DNA from: an uncultured Prevotellaceae bacterium
GTDB lineage: Bacteria > Bacteroidota > Bacteroidia > Bacteroidales > Bacteroidaceae
Length of the DNA: 32,748 nucleotides
Assembly: GCA_937877605.1 (NCBI GenBank)
Contig: CALFJA010000005.1
Coordinates: 1-32,748, forward strand
Reading direction: 5' to 3'
The translations under genes were made by a program, and so were the position numbers. Numbering within the stretch: the first letter of the stretch is position 1; each line of letters starts with the position of its first letter. The notes beneath the pieces are model-generated. The model ran no database searches and was not told the origin of the DNA. It was given only the letters and a program-made list of their open reading frames with translations. This document shows positions 16,514-24,112 of the stretch, one piece after another.

Positions 16514-17146
16514 ATGAAAGCATTCAGATACATCATCTGCCTCTCGGCACTGCTGCTCTCGGTGGCATGCAACGGCAGGAAGGCCGACAGCCAAACAGCC
16601 ACGCAATCCCAACTTCCCTCCTCAGGGGGGACAGAGGGGGGTAAAATGCTGGTCGTTTTCTTCTCGCATGCCGGCGACAACTATGCCGTGGGCAATGTAA
16701 AGGTGGGCAACACGAAGCGCATTGCCGACTACATTGCCGAACTTACGGGAGCCGACCTCTTTGAGGTGAAGACCGACAAGTATGACGGAATGGCCTACGA
16801 ACCCCTCTGCGACCTGGCCAAGGAAGAACAGGAACGGGGGGAACTGCCGCCGTTCGAAGGCGAGCCTGCCGACCTCGGACAATATGACACCGTCTTCATC
16901 GGAGGACCGGTGTGGTGGGGAACCTACCCGCAAGTGATGTTCACCTTCTTCAACCGCTACGACCTGAACGGCAAGACGCTCATCCCCTTCACCACGCACG
17001 AGGGGTCAGGACTGGGCCGATGCGTGGAAGATGTGCAGAAAGCCTATCCCGAAGCCATCGTGAAAGAGGCATTCTCCATCTACGGACACGAGGCAAGGGA
17101 AGGCAAGGAGAAAGTAAGAAAGTGGCTGAAGGGACTCGGCCTGTAA
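16514..17146 (+). CDS. Flavodoxin-like lipoprotein
   Basis: 210 residues. The N-terminus MKAFRYIICLSALLLSVAC has a lipobox with Cys at residue 19, so it is probably lipid-anchored on the periplasmic side. After a Ser/Gly/Thr linker the flavodoxin-4 type domain begins: MLVVFFSHAGDNYAVG, IGGPVWWGTYPQVMFTF, FTTHEGSGLGR. Relative to the cytoplasmic flavodoxin earlier in the cluster it keeps the same WWGT and GSG..S/R landmarks, so the two are distant paralogues. It is the last gene of the cluster, 25 bp after the aldo/keto reductase. An exported flavoprotein suggests reduction of a substrate outside the inner membrane. Confidence 0.87.
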   Translation: MKAFRYIICLSALLLSVACNGRKADSQTATQSQLPSSGGTEGGKMLVVFFSHAGDNYAVGNVKVGNTKRIADYIAELTGADLFEVKTDKYDGMAYEPLCDLAKEEQERGELPPFEGEPADLGQYDTVFIGGPVWWGTYPQVMFTFFNRYDLNGKTLIPFTTHEGSGLGRCVEDVQKAYPEAIVKEAFSIYGHEAREGKEKVRKWLKGLGL

Positions 17147-17511
17147 TTCCGAATCAACGATTTCGTAAAAAATCAGGACATCTCCCATCTTCCATTTTCC
17201 ACCTAAAACCTCAAAACCTTATAACCTCACAACCTCGATAATTAAAAATACGGAACTAAAAAGCCTGGATCTTGACGATTGAGTGCATGGCACTTGTCGC
17301 ACAAGACCCAGGCTTTTGCATGCCGAAACCCAGGCTCTTGAATTCCAAGCGGCAGGTTTTCGGGAGAAAAGTGCCCGTAAGTCGCTGGCTGTCAGCATAG
17401 TTTCCGACAGACGCATTTTTTCCGCCCGGGTGGTACAGGAGCCCACCCATCGGATTTTAACACGGCAGAAATGTTAACAAATCGCGGTTTTAGTAATAAA
17501 TCCAGACAAAT
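17147..17511. other. Convergent intergenic region with a palindrome array
   Basis: 365 bp without a credible gene between the flavodoxin-like lipoprotein gene (plus) and the broken membrane-protein gene (minus). It begins with a pyrimidine-rich stretch with recurring AACCT (about 17195-17235) and then carries the array at 17258-17362. Confidence 0.6.
17258..17362. repeat. Array B: five 17-bp imperfect palindromes with 5-bp spacers (22-bp period)
   Basis: Cores: AAAAAGCCTGGATCTTG (17258), TGAGTGCATGGCACTTG (17280), CAAGACCCAGGCTTTTG (17302), CGAAACCCAGGCTCTTG (17324), CAAGCGGCAGGTTTTCG (17346). Spacers: acgat, tcgca, catgc, aattc. The core consensus is CAAGnnCCAGGnnCTTG-like, different from arrays A and D, but unit length, spacer length and the CR...YG core ends are the same. 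Confidence 0.75.
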
Positions 17512-19030
17512 TCAGCATTCCTCCGTCGGCTTGGTGAAGAGGCGTTTCCGGTGCAGTACCGCCATGACAAGGAGGCAAACGAGCAGCAGGGCCATGCCGG
17601 CAAGGTAGACACGGTGGCTCTGCCAAGGTCCCATAAACATGAAATAGCGCTGCGCGGGGAACTGCAGGTAATTGTCCATTGAGAGGCTTTCAAGTGCCTC
17701 CTGCATGCCGGGGGCGTTGAAAGAGAGCCGACATGAGCAGCGACAGGACGGCGAATACGGGTGCCACCCACGAGCGCAGGCGAAGCCCGTCGACATGGTT
17801 CAAGGCCAGCACTAGCAGGAAAGGAAAGAACGAAATGTGCTTGCGTGTCTCAATATCCACGAGGAAAGCGAGGCTCATCAGCACGGTAATCAGCAGCCCC
17901 AGCGAGCCCTCACGGCAGGCCGCGCGGCACACCGAGGGCCAACTGGCCATGAGCAGTAGGAAGAACGGTCCCCAATAGAGAAAAGGTGCTTCCAGGAAAA
18001 CCAGGATGTCGGAGGCCGGCAACTGGGCCATCTGCGCCAGTTCCTCCCCTACGGAGAACATGGCCGGCGCACTGTGCAGTTCCACCACCTTATAGACCAC
18101 GACGAAAGTTGCACACCCTGCCACGATGCGCAGCAGGTTGCGACGGTCGGTCAACTGCTTGAACAGGTATGAAACATCGAGCGTTATCCAGCGTGTGGCC
18201 AGGTAGAAGAACACGGCTGTGGCAGCCACGGCAACCATTGCCAACCGCATGCCCTGAGAGGGGCGGAGGGCGAACATCTCGGCGAAGGGCATCCCAGGGT
18301 GAACACGCATCTTGTAGACCACAAAGGCAGCGAACAACAGCGGATACCAGAGGGCAAAGAGCAGCCGAAGCAGATGGCTGGCGGCTTGGTCGTTTGGTTG
18401 TTTGGTCGTTTGGTCGTTTGGGGCCTGCGACGATGCCGGCATCGGAAAAATCACCAAAACCAGCACCACGAGGCTTATCATGGGCCAGACCAGCATGCCG
18501 AGCACCCCGTCGGCGATGAGTCCCTTACGCTGGTTCGTAAGGTAATGGAAGCACGACAGCAGGGCAAGAAACAGGGCCATCTCGTCGGTAAGGAAGGGAT
18601 AGTAGCCCCAGATTTTCAGCACTCCCACCGTGAAGAATACCGAGGAAAACCCTATCACCTCGGTGGAACGGCTCCACCGCTGCGTGTCGGCAATGCGGAA
18701 GAAGAGCATCATGCTGCAGAACACGATGAAGAGGTTTGCCACAATGGTCACGGTCATGGCATTTCCTTCCGTCGGCGGCAGGCCGACACAGCCCAGCAGC
18801 CCGTGACTGAAGACGAAGGGAAGGATGCGGTGCATGTGATACGCATCGATACGGCCGTCCAGCAGCATGTGGACCACATCCTGCACTTCCTCGCGGTACT
18901 GCTGTCCGTCCCAGCCGGCACCTCGTTCCAAAGGTATCTTCTCACCCCAGTAGGTGAACTGCATGATGGCAAGCGTCAGCACAATCAGTGCCGTGCGCAG
19001 CCACTTTCTGTCCATTTCGTGTAATCGCAT
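17512..19030 (-). pseudogene. GT-C-like multipass membrane protein, broken by a one-base frameshift near the C-terminus
   Basis: The first frame runs from 19030 and stops at 17690 after 446 residues (…LLMSALFQRPRHAGGT). The protein clearly continues in another frame as GMQEALESLSMDNYLQF, AQRYFMFMGPWQ, then a last membrane segment (VYLAGMALLLVCLLVMAVL) and RKRLFTKPTEEC, ending at 17512. Removing one base from the five-G run at 17710-17714 (plus strand) joins them. About ten membrane segments are visible. The N-terminal region (GAGWDGQQYREEV, then YHMHRILPFVFSH) resembles the DGQ.Y and YR..RILYP motifs of bacterial GT-C-type glycosyltransferases or their relatives. Function is inferred only at that level. 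An 8-bp repeat lies inside the gene. A sequence error is possible. Confidence 0.72.
18388..18421. repeat. Tandem 8-bp repeat GGTCGTTT inside the membrane-protein gene
   Basis: Four units (ggtcgttt, ggttgttt, ggtcgttt, ggtcgttt) plus gg. Read on the minus strand they encode the hydrophilic loop APNDQTTKQPNDQA between two membrane segments. The unit length is not a multiple of three, so copy-number change would shift the frame. Confidence 0.85.
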
Positions 19031-19035
19031 AGGTC

Positions 19036-19446
19036 TTATTCGTAGATGGTTGCCACCAGACGGCGCTGCCCTCCCCGCTCACGGAACTCGCAAAGGTAGA
19101 TGCCTTGCCAGGTGCCCAGGTTCAGGCGGTGGCCGGTAATGGGTATTGTCAGTTCGGCACCGGTCAGCACAGCCTTGGCGTGAGCCGGCATGTCGTCGGC
19201 TCCCTCCAGCGTATGCCGGTAGTAAGGCTGACCCTGCGGCACCAGGCGCGCAAAGATTTCGTGGAGGTCGTGCCGCACATCTGGGTCGTAGTTCTCGTTG
19301 AGCGCCAGTCCGCAACTGGTGTGCTTGACAAACAGGTGGAGCAGTCCGGCTGCCGGCAGCGGCCCGATTTGCGCCAGCACCTCCTCGGTGATGAGGTGGA
19401 AACCGGCCGACTTTGCCCCGATTCTAATCTCTTTCTGCGTAATCAT
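19036..19446 (-). CDS. YjbQ/UPF0047 family protein
   Basis: 136 residues from MITQKEIRIGAKSAGFHLIT, the usual length. Family blocks: GLLHLFVKHTSCGLALNEN (the conserved HTSC), DVRHDLHEIFARLVP, HAKAVLTGAELTIPITGHRL and LGTWQGIYLCEFRE. E. coli YjbQ has thiamine-phosphate-synthase side activity, but the physiological role is unsettled. The chosen start is confirmed by a full promoter at 19509-19539; the frame upstream to 19551 runs through that promoter. It ends 6 bp before the membrane-protein ATG, so the two are probably co-transcribed. Confidence 0.93.
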   Translation of the reverse strand: MITQKEIRIGAKSAGFHLITEEVLAQIGPLPAAGLLHLFVKHTSCGLALNENYDPDVRHDLHEIFARLVPQGQPYYRHTLEGADDMPAHAKAVLTGAELTIPITGHRLNLGTWQGIYLCEFRERGGQRRLVATIYE

Positions 19447-19508
19447 GGGTAGGACGGGCAACCGCTTGTACCTCGGCAGCAATGCCGCCGGGCAGCAGTT
19501 GTCCGACA

Positions 19509-19539
19509 CAAAAGTACGAATAAAAGTCAGTCTGGCAAA
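19509..19539 (-). promoter_or_regulatory. yjbQ promoter
   Basis: The minus strand has TTTG (19539-19536), a 19-bp gap and TACTTTTG (19516-19509), a perfect Bacteroidetes promoter. The leader before the ATG at 19446 is about 60 nt. Confidence 0.7.
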
Positions 19540-19550
19540 CACACGGCACA

Positions 19551-19586
19551 AATAAAACTGCCGGCGGAAGCGATTTCCGCCGGCAG
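19551..19586 (-). terminator. Terminator of the small secreted-protein gene
   Basis: A perfect 12-bp stem CTGCCGGCGGAA / TTCCGCCGGCAG with a 5-nt loop, followed on the minus strand by TTTTATTT. It lies about 65 bp past the stop at 19651 and just before the yjbQ promoter. Confidence 0.85.
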
Positions 19587-19650
19587 TTGTCCTTTAGAGA
19601 GAGAGTTATATTCGATTACCTATCAGAAGATTTGAAACTGTCTATGTTGT

Positions 19651-20259
19651 TCAGCGTCCGCCGAAGTGGCTGCTGCGTGTTGCCTGCGAGTTGCGGCTGG
19701 CTTTTGCGTTGGCGTTGTTTGCGATGCTGCGGCCACTGAAACTGCCATTTGCACCCGTGTTCAGGTTCCTGTTCTTCACATCAACCGCCTTGCCTCCGAA
19801 GTGTGTTCCACCCTGCACTCCCCTGTCGTAGCGGGTCCGGTCGAAGTGATTCTGTACGCCCCTGTCGGCCACATATACTTTCGGAGCGGCGCGGAAGAAG
19901 CGGCTGCGGTCGTAGCGTGCATAGATTTCGAATGCCAGCGAGCCGTTACGCCAGGCAAGAGGACGGTAGAAGTAGCCCATGGTCACATACTTGCTCCACT
20001 GCCGTGCGCTCAAGACATACTGGAGGTCGGAGTTCCTGCGATCCCAAGCCATGCCGAACAAGTCGCGTGCTGTGCCGACGCTCAAGAAGTAGTCGAGGTT
20101 GATTTCGTAAACGGCATCATACTGTCTGTCGCTCAGGCGGAGCTCGTAGGCCATCTTGTCGCTCAGGAAGAAGGCTTCGCTCCTGGCCTTGGAGTAGCTC
20201 ATTGCCGATGCAGTCGTGGCTATCGCCATCATTACTGCCATAAACATCATCTTTTTCAT
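19651..20259 (-). CDS. Secreted protein of unknown function
   Basis: 202 residues with a signal peptide (MKKMMFMAVMMAIATTASA). The mature N-terminal half is helical and contains LSDKMAYELRLSDRQYDAVY and EINLDYFLSV, resembling small periplasmic proteins with a repeated 'LSDxQ' helix. The second half is basic and low in complexity, rich in Asn, Arg, Gly and Ser (GANGSFSGRSIANNANAKAS, ending RSSHFGGR). No catalytic motif. It is transcribed alone: it has a full promoter (20309-20340) and a strong terminator (19551-19586). Confidence 0.8.
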   Translation of the reverse strand: MKKMMFMAVMMAIATTASAMSYSKARSEAFFLSDKMAYELRLSDRQYDAVYEINLDYFLSVGTARDLFGMAWDRRNSDLQYVLSARQWSKYVTMGYFYRPLAWRNGSLAFEIYARYDRSRFFRAAPKVYVADRGVQNHFDRTRYDRGVQGGTHFGGKAVDVKNRNLNTGANGSFSGRSIANNANAKASRNSQATRSSHFGGR

Positions 20260-20308
20260 AGTCGTACATTTTTTGAGGGTTCGACATTCTGTTCGTTGTT
20301 CTCTGCTG

Positions 20309-20340
20309 CAAATATACGACCGGTGGCAAGCGCCTGCAAA
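20309..20340 (-). promoter_or_regulatory. Promoter of the secreted-protein gene
   Basis: The minus strand reads TTTG (20340-20337), a 20-bp gap and TATATTTG (20316-20309), an ideal match. The leader to the ATG at 20259 is about 45 nt. Confidence 0.7.
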
Positions 20341-20429
20341 GGGGAAGTCCTAAATCGGCCTGCCCGTTTCCCTATTTCGTGGGGAGATTTCCCCCACAGT
20401 CCCTCCGCATGCGTGATATAAAAAGGTGC

Positions 20430-20466
20430 AAAAAAAGAAGGAATGTCGTCACGACATCCCTTCCTC
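20430..20466 (-). terminator. Terminator downstream of groEL
   Basis: On the minus strand GAAGG-GATGTCG pairs with CGACAT-TCCTTC around a short loop (one bulged G), followed by seven Ts. It can end both groEL read-through and the candidate small RNA. Confidence 0.85.
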
Positions 20467-20514
20467 TACAAACTACTTAAAAACTAATCTACTAAAACAA
20501 ATCAAATTTTGGTA
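20431..20514 (-). ncRNA. Candidate small RNA (~84 nt) downstream of groEL
   Basis: A TATATTTG box (20525-20518, minus) with ATTG 19 bp upstream lies just before an AT-rich stretch and the strong terminator at 20430-20466. The predicted transcript has an unstructured U/A-rich 5' part and a 3' hairpin with a U-tail. Its only reading frame is two codons, so it would be noncoding. It could instead be just the groEL 3' untranslated region. Confidence 0.4.
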
Positions 20515-20604
20515 CTGCAAATATAGTCATTCTGTTGTAATCTTCAATACAAACGCATCAAGAAGCGCCTTGTATTTAAGTTTTTTTTGCAGAGTTTTAC
20601 ATTT

Positions 20605-22233
20605 TTACATCATTCCTCCCATGCCTGGATTTCCCATCGGCATTGGCGGGTTATCCTCGGGTTTGTCCACGATGAGGCATTCTGTGGTGAGGAACATGCC
20701 TGCGATGGAGGCTGCGTTTTCGAGGGCTACGCGTGCCACCTTGGCGGGATCGATGATACCGACCTGGCGCAGGTCCTCATATTCACCGGTGCGGGCGTTG
20801 TATCCGAAGTCGCCTTTCCCCTCGAGAACCTTATTCACCACGACGGCACCTTCCCCTCCGGCGTTCTCCACAATCTGCCGAAGCGGTTCCTCGATGGCGC
20901 GTGCCACGATGTTGACTCCGGTCTGCTCGTCGGCATTTTCGCCCTTGACGGTCTTAAGAGCGTCGAGTGCACGGATGTAGGTAATGCCTCCTCCGGCTAC
21001 GACACCTTCCTCGATGGCGGCCCTTGTGGCGCAAAGTGCATCGTCTACGCGGTCTTTCTTCTCTTTCATTTCCACCTCGCTGTTGGCGCCTACATAGAGT
21101 ACGGCCACGCCGCCGGCCAGTTTGGCCAGGCGTTCCTGCAGTTTTTCCTTGTCGTAGGTGCTGGTGGTGTTCTCTATCTCGCGCTTGATGAGGGCCACGC
21201 GCTCGGCGATGGCATCCTTGCTGCCGGCTCCGTTGACGATGGTTGTGTTGTCCTTGGTGACAACTACCTTGTCGCATGTTCCGAGCATGTCAAGCGTTGC
21301 CTGTTCGAGCGAGAGTCCTTTCTCGTCGCTGATGACGGTACCGCTGGTGAGAACGGCAATGTCCTCGAGCATGGCTTTGCGGCGGTCGCCGAAGCCTGGG
21401 GCCTTCACGGCGCACACCTTGAATCCTCCGCGCAGGCGGTTGACCACGAGTGTGGTCAGTGCTTCGGAGTCTACATCCTCGGCAATGATGAGGAGGGGTC
21501 GTCCGCTCTCGGCAGCAGCCTGCAGGATGGGGAGGAATTCCTTGAGGTTTGAGATTTTCTTGTCGTACAGGAGTATGAGAGGTTTCTCCATGTTGCACTC
21601 CAGTTTTTCGCCGTCGGTGACGAAGTAGGCCGAGAGGTAGCCGCGGTCGAACTGCATTCCCTCTACGACGCCGATGCTGGTGTCGCGGCTTTTGCTTTCC
21701 TCAATGGTGATGACGCCGTCTTTCGAGACCTTGCGCATGGCGTCGGCGAGCAGTTTTCCTATTTCAGGGTCGTTGTTGGCGCTGACGGTTGCCACCTGTT
21801 CGATCTTGTCGTAGTTGTCGTCCACCTTCTCTGCCACGGCCTTGATGTGTTCCACCACGGCTGCCACGGCCTTGTCGATGCCGCGCTTGAGGTCCATGGG
21901 ATTGGCTCCTGCGGTGACATTCTTGAGTCCTTCGTTGACGATGGCCTGTGTCAGTATGGTTGCCGTCGTGGTGCCGTCGCCGGCGTCGTCGCCGGTTTTC
22001 GAAGCCACGCTCTTCACCAGCTGTGCGCCGGTGTTCTCGAAGCGGTCTTCGAGTTCGATTTCCTTAGCCACGGTGACGCCGTCCTTTGTGATTTGCGGGG
22101 CACCGAATTTCTTTTCGATTACTACATTGCGGCCTTTCGGTCCGAGGGTAACCTTCACTGCATCTGCCAGTTGGTCCACGCCACGCTTGAGCAAATCGCG
22201 GGCGTCGCTATTGAATTTAATGTCTTTTGCCAT
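20605..22233 (-). CDS. groEL: Chaperonin GroEL (60 kDa)
   Basis: 542 residues. GroEL forms the double-ring ATP-driven folding chamber in the cytoplasm. Diagnostic blocks: MAKDIKFNSDARDLLKRGVD, TLGPKGRNVVIEKKFGAP, the nucleotide-binding DDAGDGTTTATIL, DRGYLSAYFVTDGEKLECNM, AAIEEGVVAGGGITYIRAL, and the glycine/methionine-rich tail ending PMPMGNPGMGGMM. Length and order are standard and the frame is intact. groES lies 24 bp upstream, the usual operon order. No CIRCE-like inverted repeat stands out upstream. Confidence 0.99.
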   Translation of the reverse strand: MAKDIKFNSDARDLLKRGVDQLADAVKVTLGPKGRNVVIEKKFGAPQITKDGVTVAKEIELEDRFENTGAQLVKSVASKTGDDAGDGTTTATILTQAIVNEGLKNVTAGANPMDLKRGIDKAVAAVVEHIKAVAEKVDDNYDKIEQVATVSANNDPEIGKLLADAMRKVSKDGVITIEESKSRDTSIGVVEGMQFDRGYLSAYFVTDGEKLECNMEKPLILLYDKKISNLKEFLPILQAAAESGRPLLIIAEDVDSEALTTLVVNRLRGGFKVCAVKAPGFGDRRKAMLEDIAVLTSGTVISDEKGLSLEQATLDMLGTCDKVVVTKDNTTIVNGAGSKDAIAERVALIKREIENTTSTYDKEKLQERLAKLAGGVAVLYVGANSEVEMKEKKDRVDDALCATRAAIEEGVVAGGGITYIRALDALKTVKGENADEQTGVNIVARAIEEPLRQIVENAGGEGAVVVNKVLEGKGDFGYNARTGEYEDLRQVGIIDPAKVARVALENAASIAGMFLTTECLIVDKPEDNPPMPMGNPGMGGMM

Positions 22234-22257
22234 TGTTGTGAGTATTTGATTGGGTTG

Positions 22258-22530
22258 TTACTTTTCTATTTTTGCCAGCACATCGCTTTGGCGCATCATG
22301 AGAAACTTCTCTCCGCCGAACTCCAGTTCGGTGCCGCTGTATTTCCCGTAGAGCACGGTATCGCCCTCGGCCAGGAACATTTCTTCGTCTTTCGTTCCGG
22401 TGCCAACGGCAACAACGATGCCTTGCAGTGGTTTTTCCTTTGCGGTGTCGGGAATGATTATCCCTCCGATTTTCTCTTCAGCGGGTGCAGGTTTTACCAG
22501 CACGCGGTCGGCTAATGGTTTGATGTTCAT
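22258..22530 (-). CDS. groES: Co-chaperonin GroES (10 kDa)
   Basis: 90 residues, complete. GroES is the heptameric lid of the GroEL chamber. It opens MNIKPLADRVLVKPAPAEEK, has the mobile-loop segment GGIIIPDTAKEKPLQG and ends FGGEKFLMMRQSDVLAKIEK. It precedes groEL on the same strand. Upstream on the minus strand a TTACTTTG (22595-22588) is a weak promoter candidate, one base off the -7 consensus. Confidence 0.99.
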   Translation of the reverse strand: MNIKPLADRVLVKPAPAEEKIGGIIIPDTAKEKPLQGIVVAVGTGTKDEEMFLAEGDTVLYGKYSGTELEFGGEKFLMMRQSDVLAKIEK

Positions 22531-22673
22531 AGTTGTTTGTTTTTATGGGTTAATTAGTGTCTGCCTTTCATGTAGCGAAAATCGTGCCAAAGTAAGCAAA
22601 AAGCGTAGAAATGTAAAAATGTCAGTGGGCCACACGCTTTGAACCTTATTGATTATGCACGCGCGTGAGGAGG

Positions 22674-23405
22674 CTATTCCCGCAGCAGGTCCACCCTGCG
22701 CCAGATGCAGTTGGGCACGCACCGCCAAAGTGCTACCAGGAGGCGGTACTTCCAGTCGATGACAGCCACATGCCGGCGCCGCCCGATGGCATGGACGATG
22801 AGTCGTGCGGCCTTGTCGGCCGAGAGCTGCATGGGGAAGTTGCTGCCTTCAATCAGCGGCGTATTGACGAACCCCGGGCGGATGTCGGTGAAGCGGATGC
22901 GGAGCCGCTGGGCGTTGGAAAGCTGCTCCAAGGCCTGGATGTAGGTACTCTGAAAGGCTTTCGTGGCACTGTAGGAAGGGGCTGGCGAGAGCCCTTTCAC
23001 GCCCGCGATGGAGGAGATAACGGCTATGTGGCCGCCGCCCTGCGCACGGAAATGGCTGAATACGGCGTCAACCATACGGGTGAAGCCCAGCGCATTGGTG
23101 ACAACGGTGCGTTCCTCAATGTCAGGAGCCAGTTCGGCGTTCTGCTTGCCGATGCCGGAGGCGTGGAGGTAGAGATCGACACTGCCGCCCATAGCCTCGA
23201 TGAGCGACTGCAGGCGTTGGGGAGCCTCGTCGCTGTTGACATCGATGAGGGCGGTGAACACCTGACTTGGATATTCCCCTTGCAACGCTTCCAACGGTTC
23301 ACTGCGACGGGCTGCCACGCCCACCTGCCACCCCTCGGCCAGCAACAGCCTGGCAACGGCATTGCCCATGCCCGAAGAGGCACCCATGATAATTGCTCGT
23401 TTCAT
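22674..23405 (-). CDS. SDR-family oxidoreductase
   Basis: 243 residues from MKRAIIMGASSGMGNAVARL. The cofactor loop GASSGMG and VGVAARRSE (Arg after beta-2, which favours NADPH) are clear. HASGIG, the catalytic VISSIAG and YSATK follow, then DIRPGFVNTPLI. The last ~30 residues (WKYRLLVALWRCVPNCIWRRV) are basic and hydrophobic, as in SDRs that lie on the membrane. Substrate unknown. The frame stays open to 23561, but a -7 box sits immediately upstream of the 23405 start, so the shorter form is chosen. Confidence 0.9.
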   Translation of the reverse strand: MKRAIIMGASSGMGNAVARLLLAEGWQVGVAARRSEPLEALQGEYPSQVFTALIDVNSDEAPQRLQSLIEAMGGSVDLYLHASGIGKQNAELAPDIEERTVVTNALGFTRMVDAVFSHFRAQGGGHIAVISSIAGVKGLSPAPSYSATKAFQSTYIQALEQLSNAQRLRIRFTDIRPGFVNTPLIEGSNFPMQLSADKAARLIVHAIGRRRHVAVIDWKYRLLVALWRCVPNCIWRRVDLLRE

Positions 23406-23410
23406 ATCCG

Positions 23411-23418
23411 CAAAAGTA
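23411..23418 (-). promoter_or_regulatory. SDR promoter (-7)
   Basis: TACTTTTG on the minus strand, only 5 bp before the ATG at 23405. This implies a leaderless or nearly leaderless mRNA if it is used. Confidence 0.4.
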
Positions 23419-23627
23419 ATGATTATTTCCGTTTTGAGCCACAGCCTGCATGTTTTTTCAACGCAGGAAAAATCGTCAGCCGCTCCATAACTGCATTGCA
23501 CATCGGCGGAAATGGCACCGAAATTCCGTTTTCGGCCAATCAACAGCATAGGAAGGCACAAAAAACAGCGATTTTTGAAGATTTCACTAACCTGCTGACA
23601 GACAGGTGCTTGCGTATATTTGGGCGC

Positions 23628-23781
23628 CGACTTCCCAAAAGCGGTTTTTCAAGTAGGGGCCAAACGGAAGGCGAATGTGCCCCAGTCAAGAGCCGGATGG
23701 AGGCTTCTTGCAATGCAAAAACGGCACTCCAGAAAACCGAAAAGTGGATTTTTCAACAACAAATGGCTGGTTTGGGGAGGG
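23628..23781. repeat. Array C: degenerate 22-bp-period palindrome array
   Basis: Cores in strict 22-bp register: CGACTTCCCAAAAGCGG (23628), CAAGTAGGGGCCAAACG (23650), CGAATGTGCCCCAGTCA (23672), CGGATGGAGGCTTCTTG (23694), CAAAAACGGCACTCCAG (23716), CGAAAAGTGGATTTTTC (23738), CAAATGGCTGGTTTGGG (23760). Nearly all open with CA or CG and have a GG or CC centre. The 23650 core is closest to those of arrays A and D. Individual units are poorly palindromic, so the register is the main evidence. Confidence 0.5.
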
Positions 23782-24042
23782 TAAGAATGACTGAATTGTG
23801 CGAAAACTGCCGTCAGGAAATCTCCTTGCGGCATTGCACACTGACGACGAATAAATTCCGTTAGCAACTTTCATTCAAGCATTTTGCAGGAAAAGAAAGT
23901 CAACAATATGGTTATTAATATGTTACAATAATATTGAAAGGATAAGAAAACAGCAGTTTCACTCCCCTATCCTGCCACTTGCACAGTCTGCGCCTGAAGC
24001 CTGGAAGGCGAAAAAACAGCCCCTGACGGAAAATTAAACGCA

Positions 24043-24080
24043 TGCAATTTATTGCATATCGGAAAAATTGTCTACCTTTG
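24043..24080 (+). promoter_or_regulatory. sppA promoter with overlapping dyad
   Basis: TACCTTTG (24073-24080) has TTG at 24052-24054, 18 bp upstream. The -33 region lies within the 14-bp dyad TGCAATTTATTGCA (24043-24056), arms TGCAAT/ATTGCA. A repressor or activator could bind there. The leader to the sppA ATG is about 28 nt. Confidence 0.6.
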
Positions 24081-24112
24081 CATAAATAGTCAAAATCAAA
24101 AACAAACGCCAA

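Larger units (their letters stand above)
20260..20604. other. Intergenic region between groEL and the secreted-protein gene
   Basis: 345 bp without a protein gene. It contains, on the minus strand, the promoter of the secreted-protein gene (20309-20340), a strong terminator (20430-20466) and a second promoter-like box (20518-20525). The last two delimit a candidate small RNA. Confidence 0.6.
23406..24112. other. 707-bp intergenic region between divergent genes
   Basis: The longest gene-free stretch in the window. Next to 23405 is the SDR promoter; next to 24113 is the sppA promoter with its dyad. The middle (about 23628-23781) holds a degenerate 22-bp-period palindrome array. A plus-strand frame covering 22665-23864 is antisense to the SDR gene and not believed. 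Confidence 0.6.

Noticed and set aside
20587..21552. 321-codon plus-strand frame opposite groEL
   Set aside because: It is fully antisense to an unmistakable groEL and its protein resembles nothing; a shadow of GC-rich coding sequence.
22665..23864. 399-codon plus-strand frame across the SDR gene and array C
   Set aside because: Antisense to a clear SDR; the part beyond it has no protein-like character.
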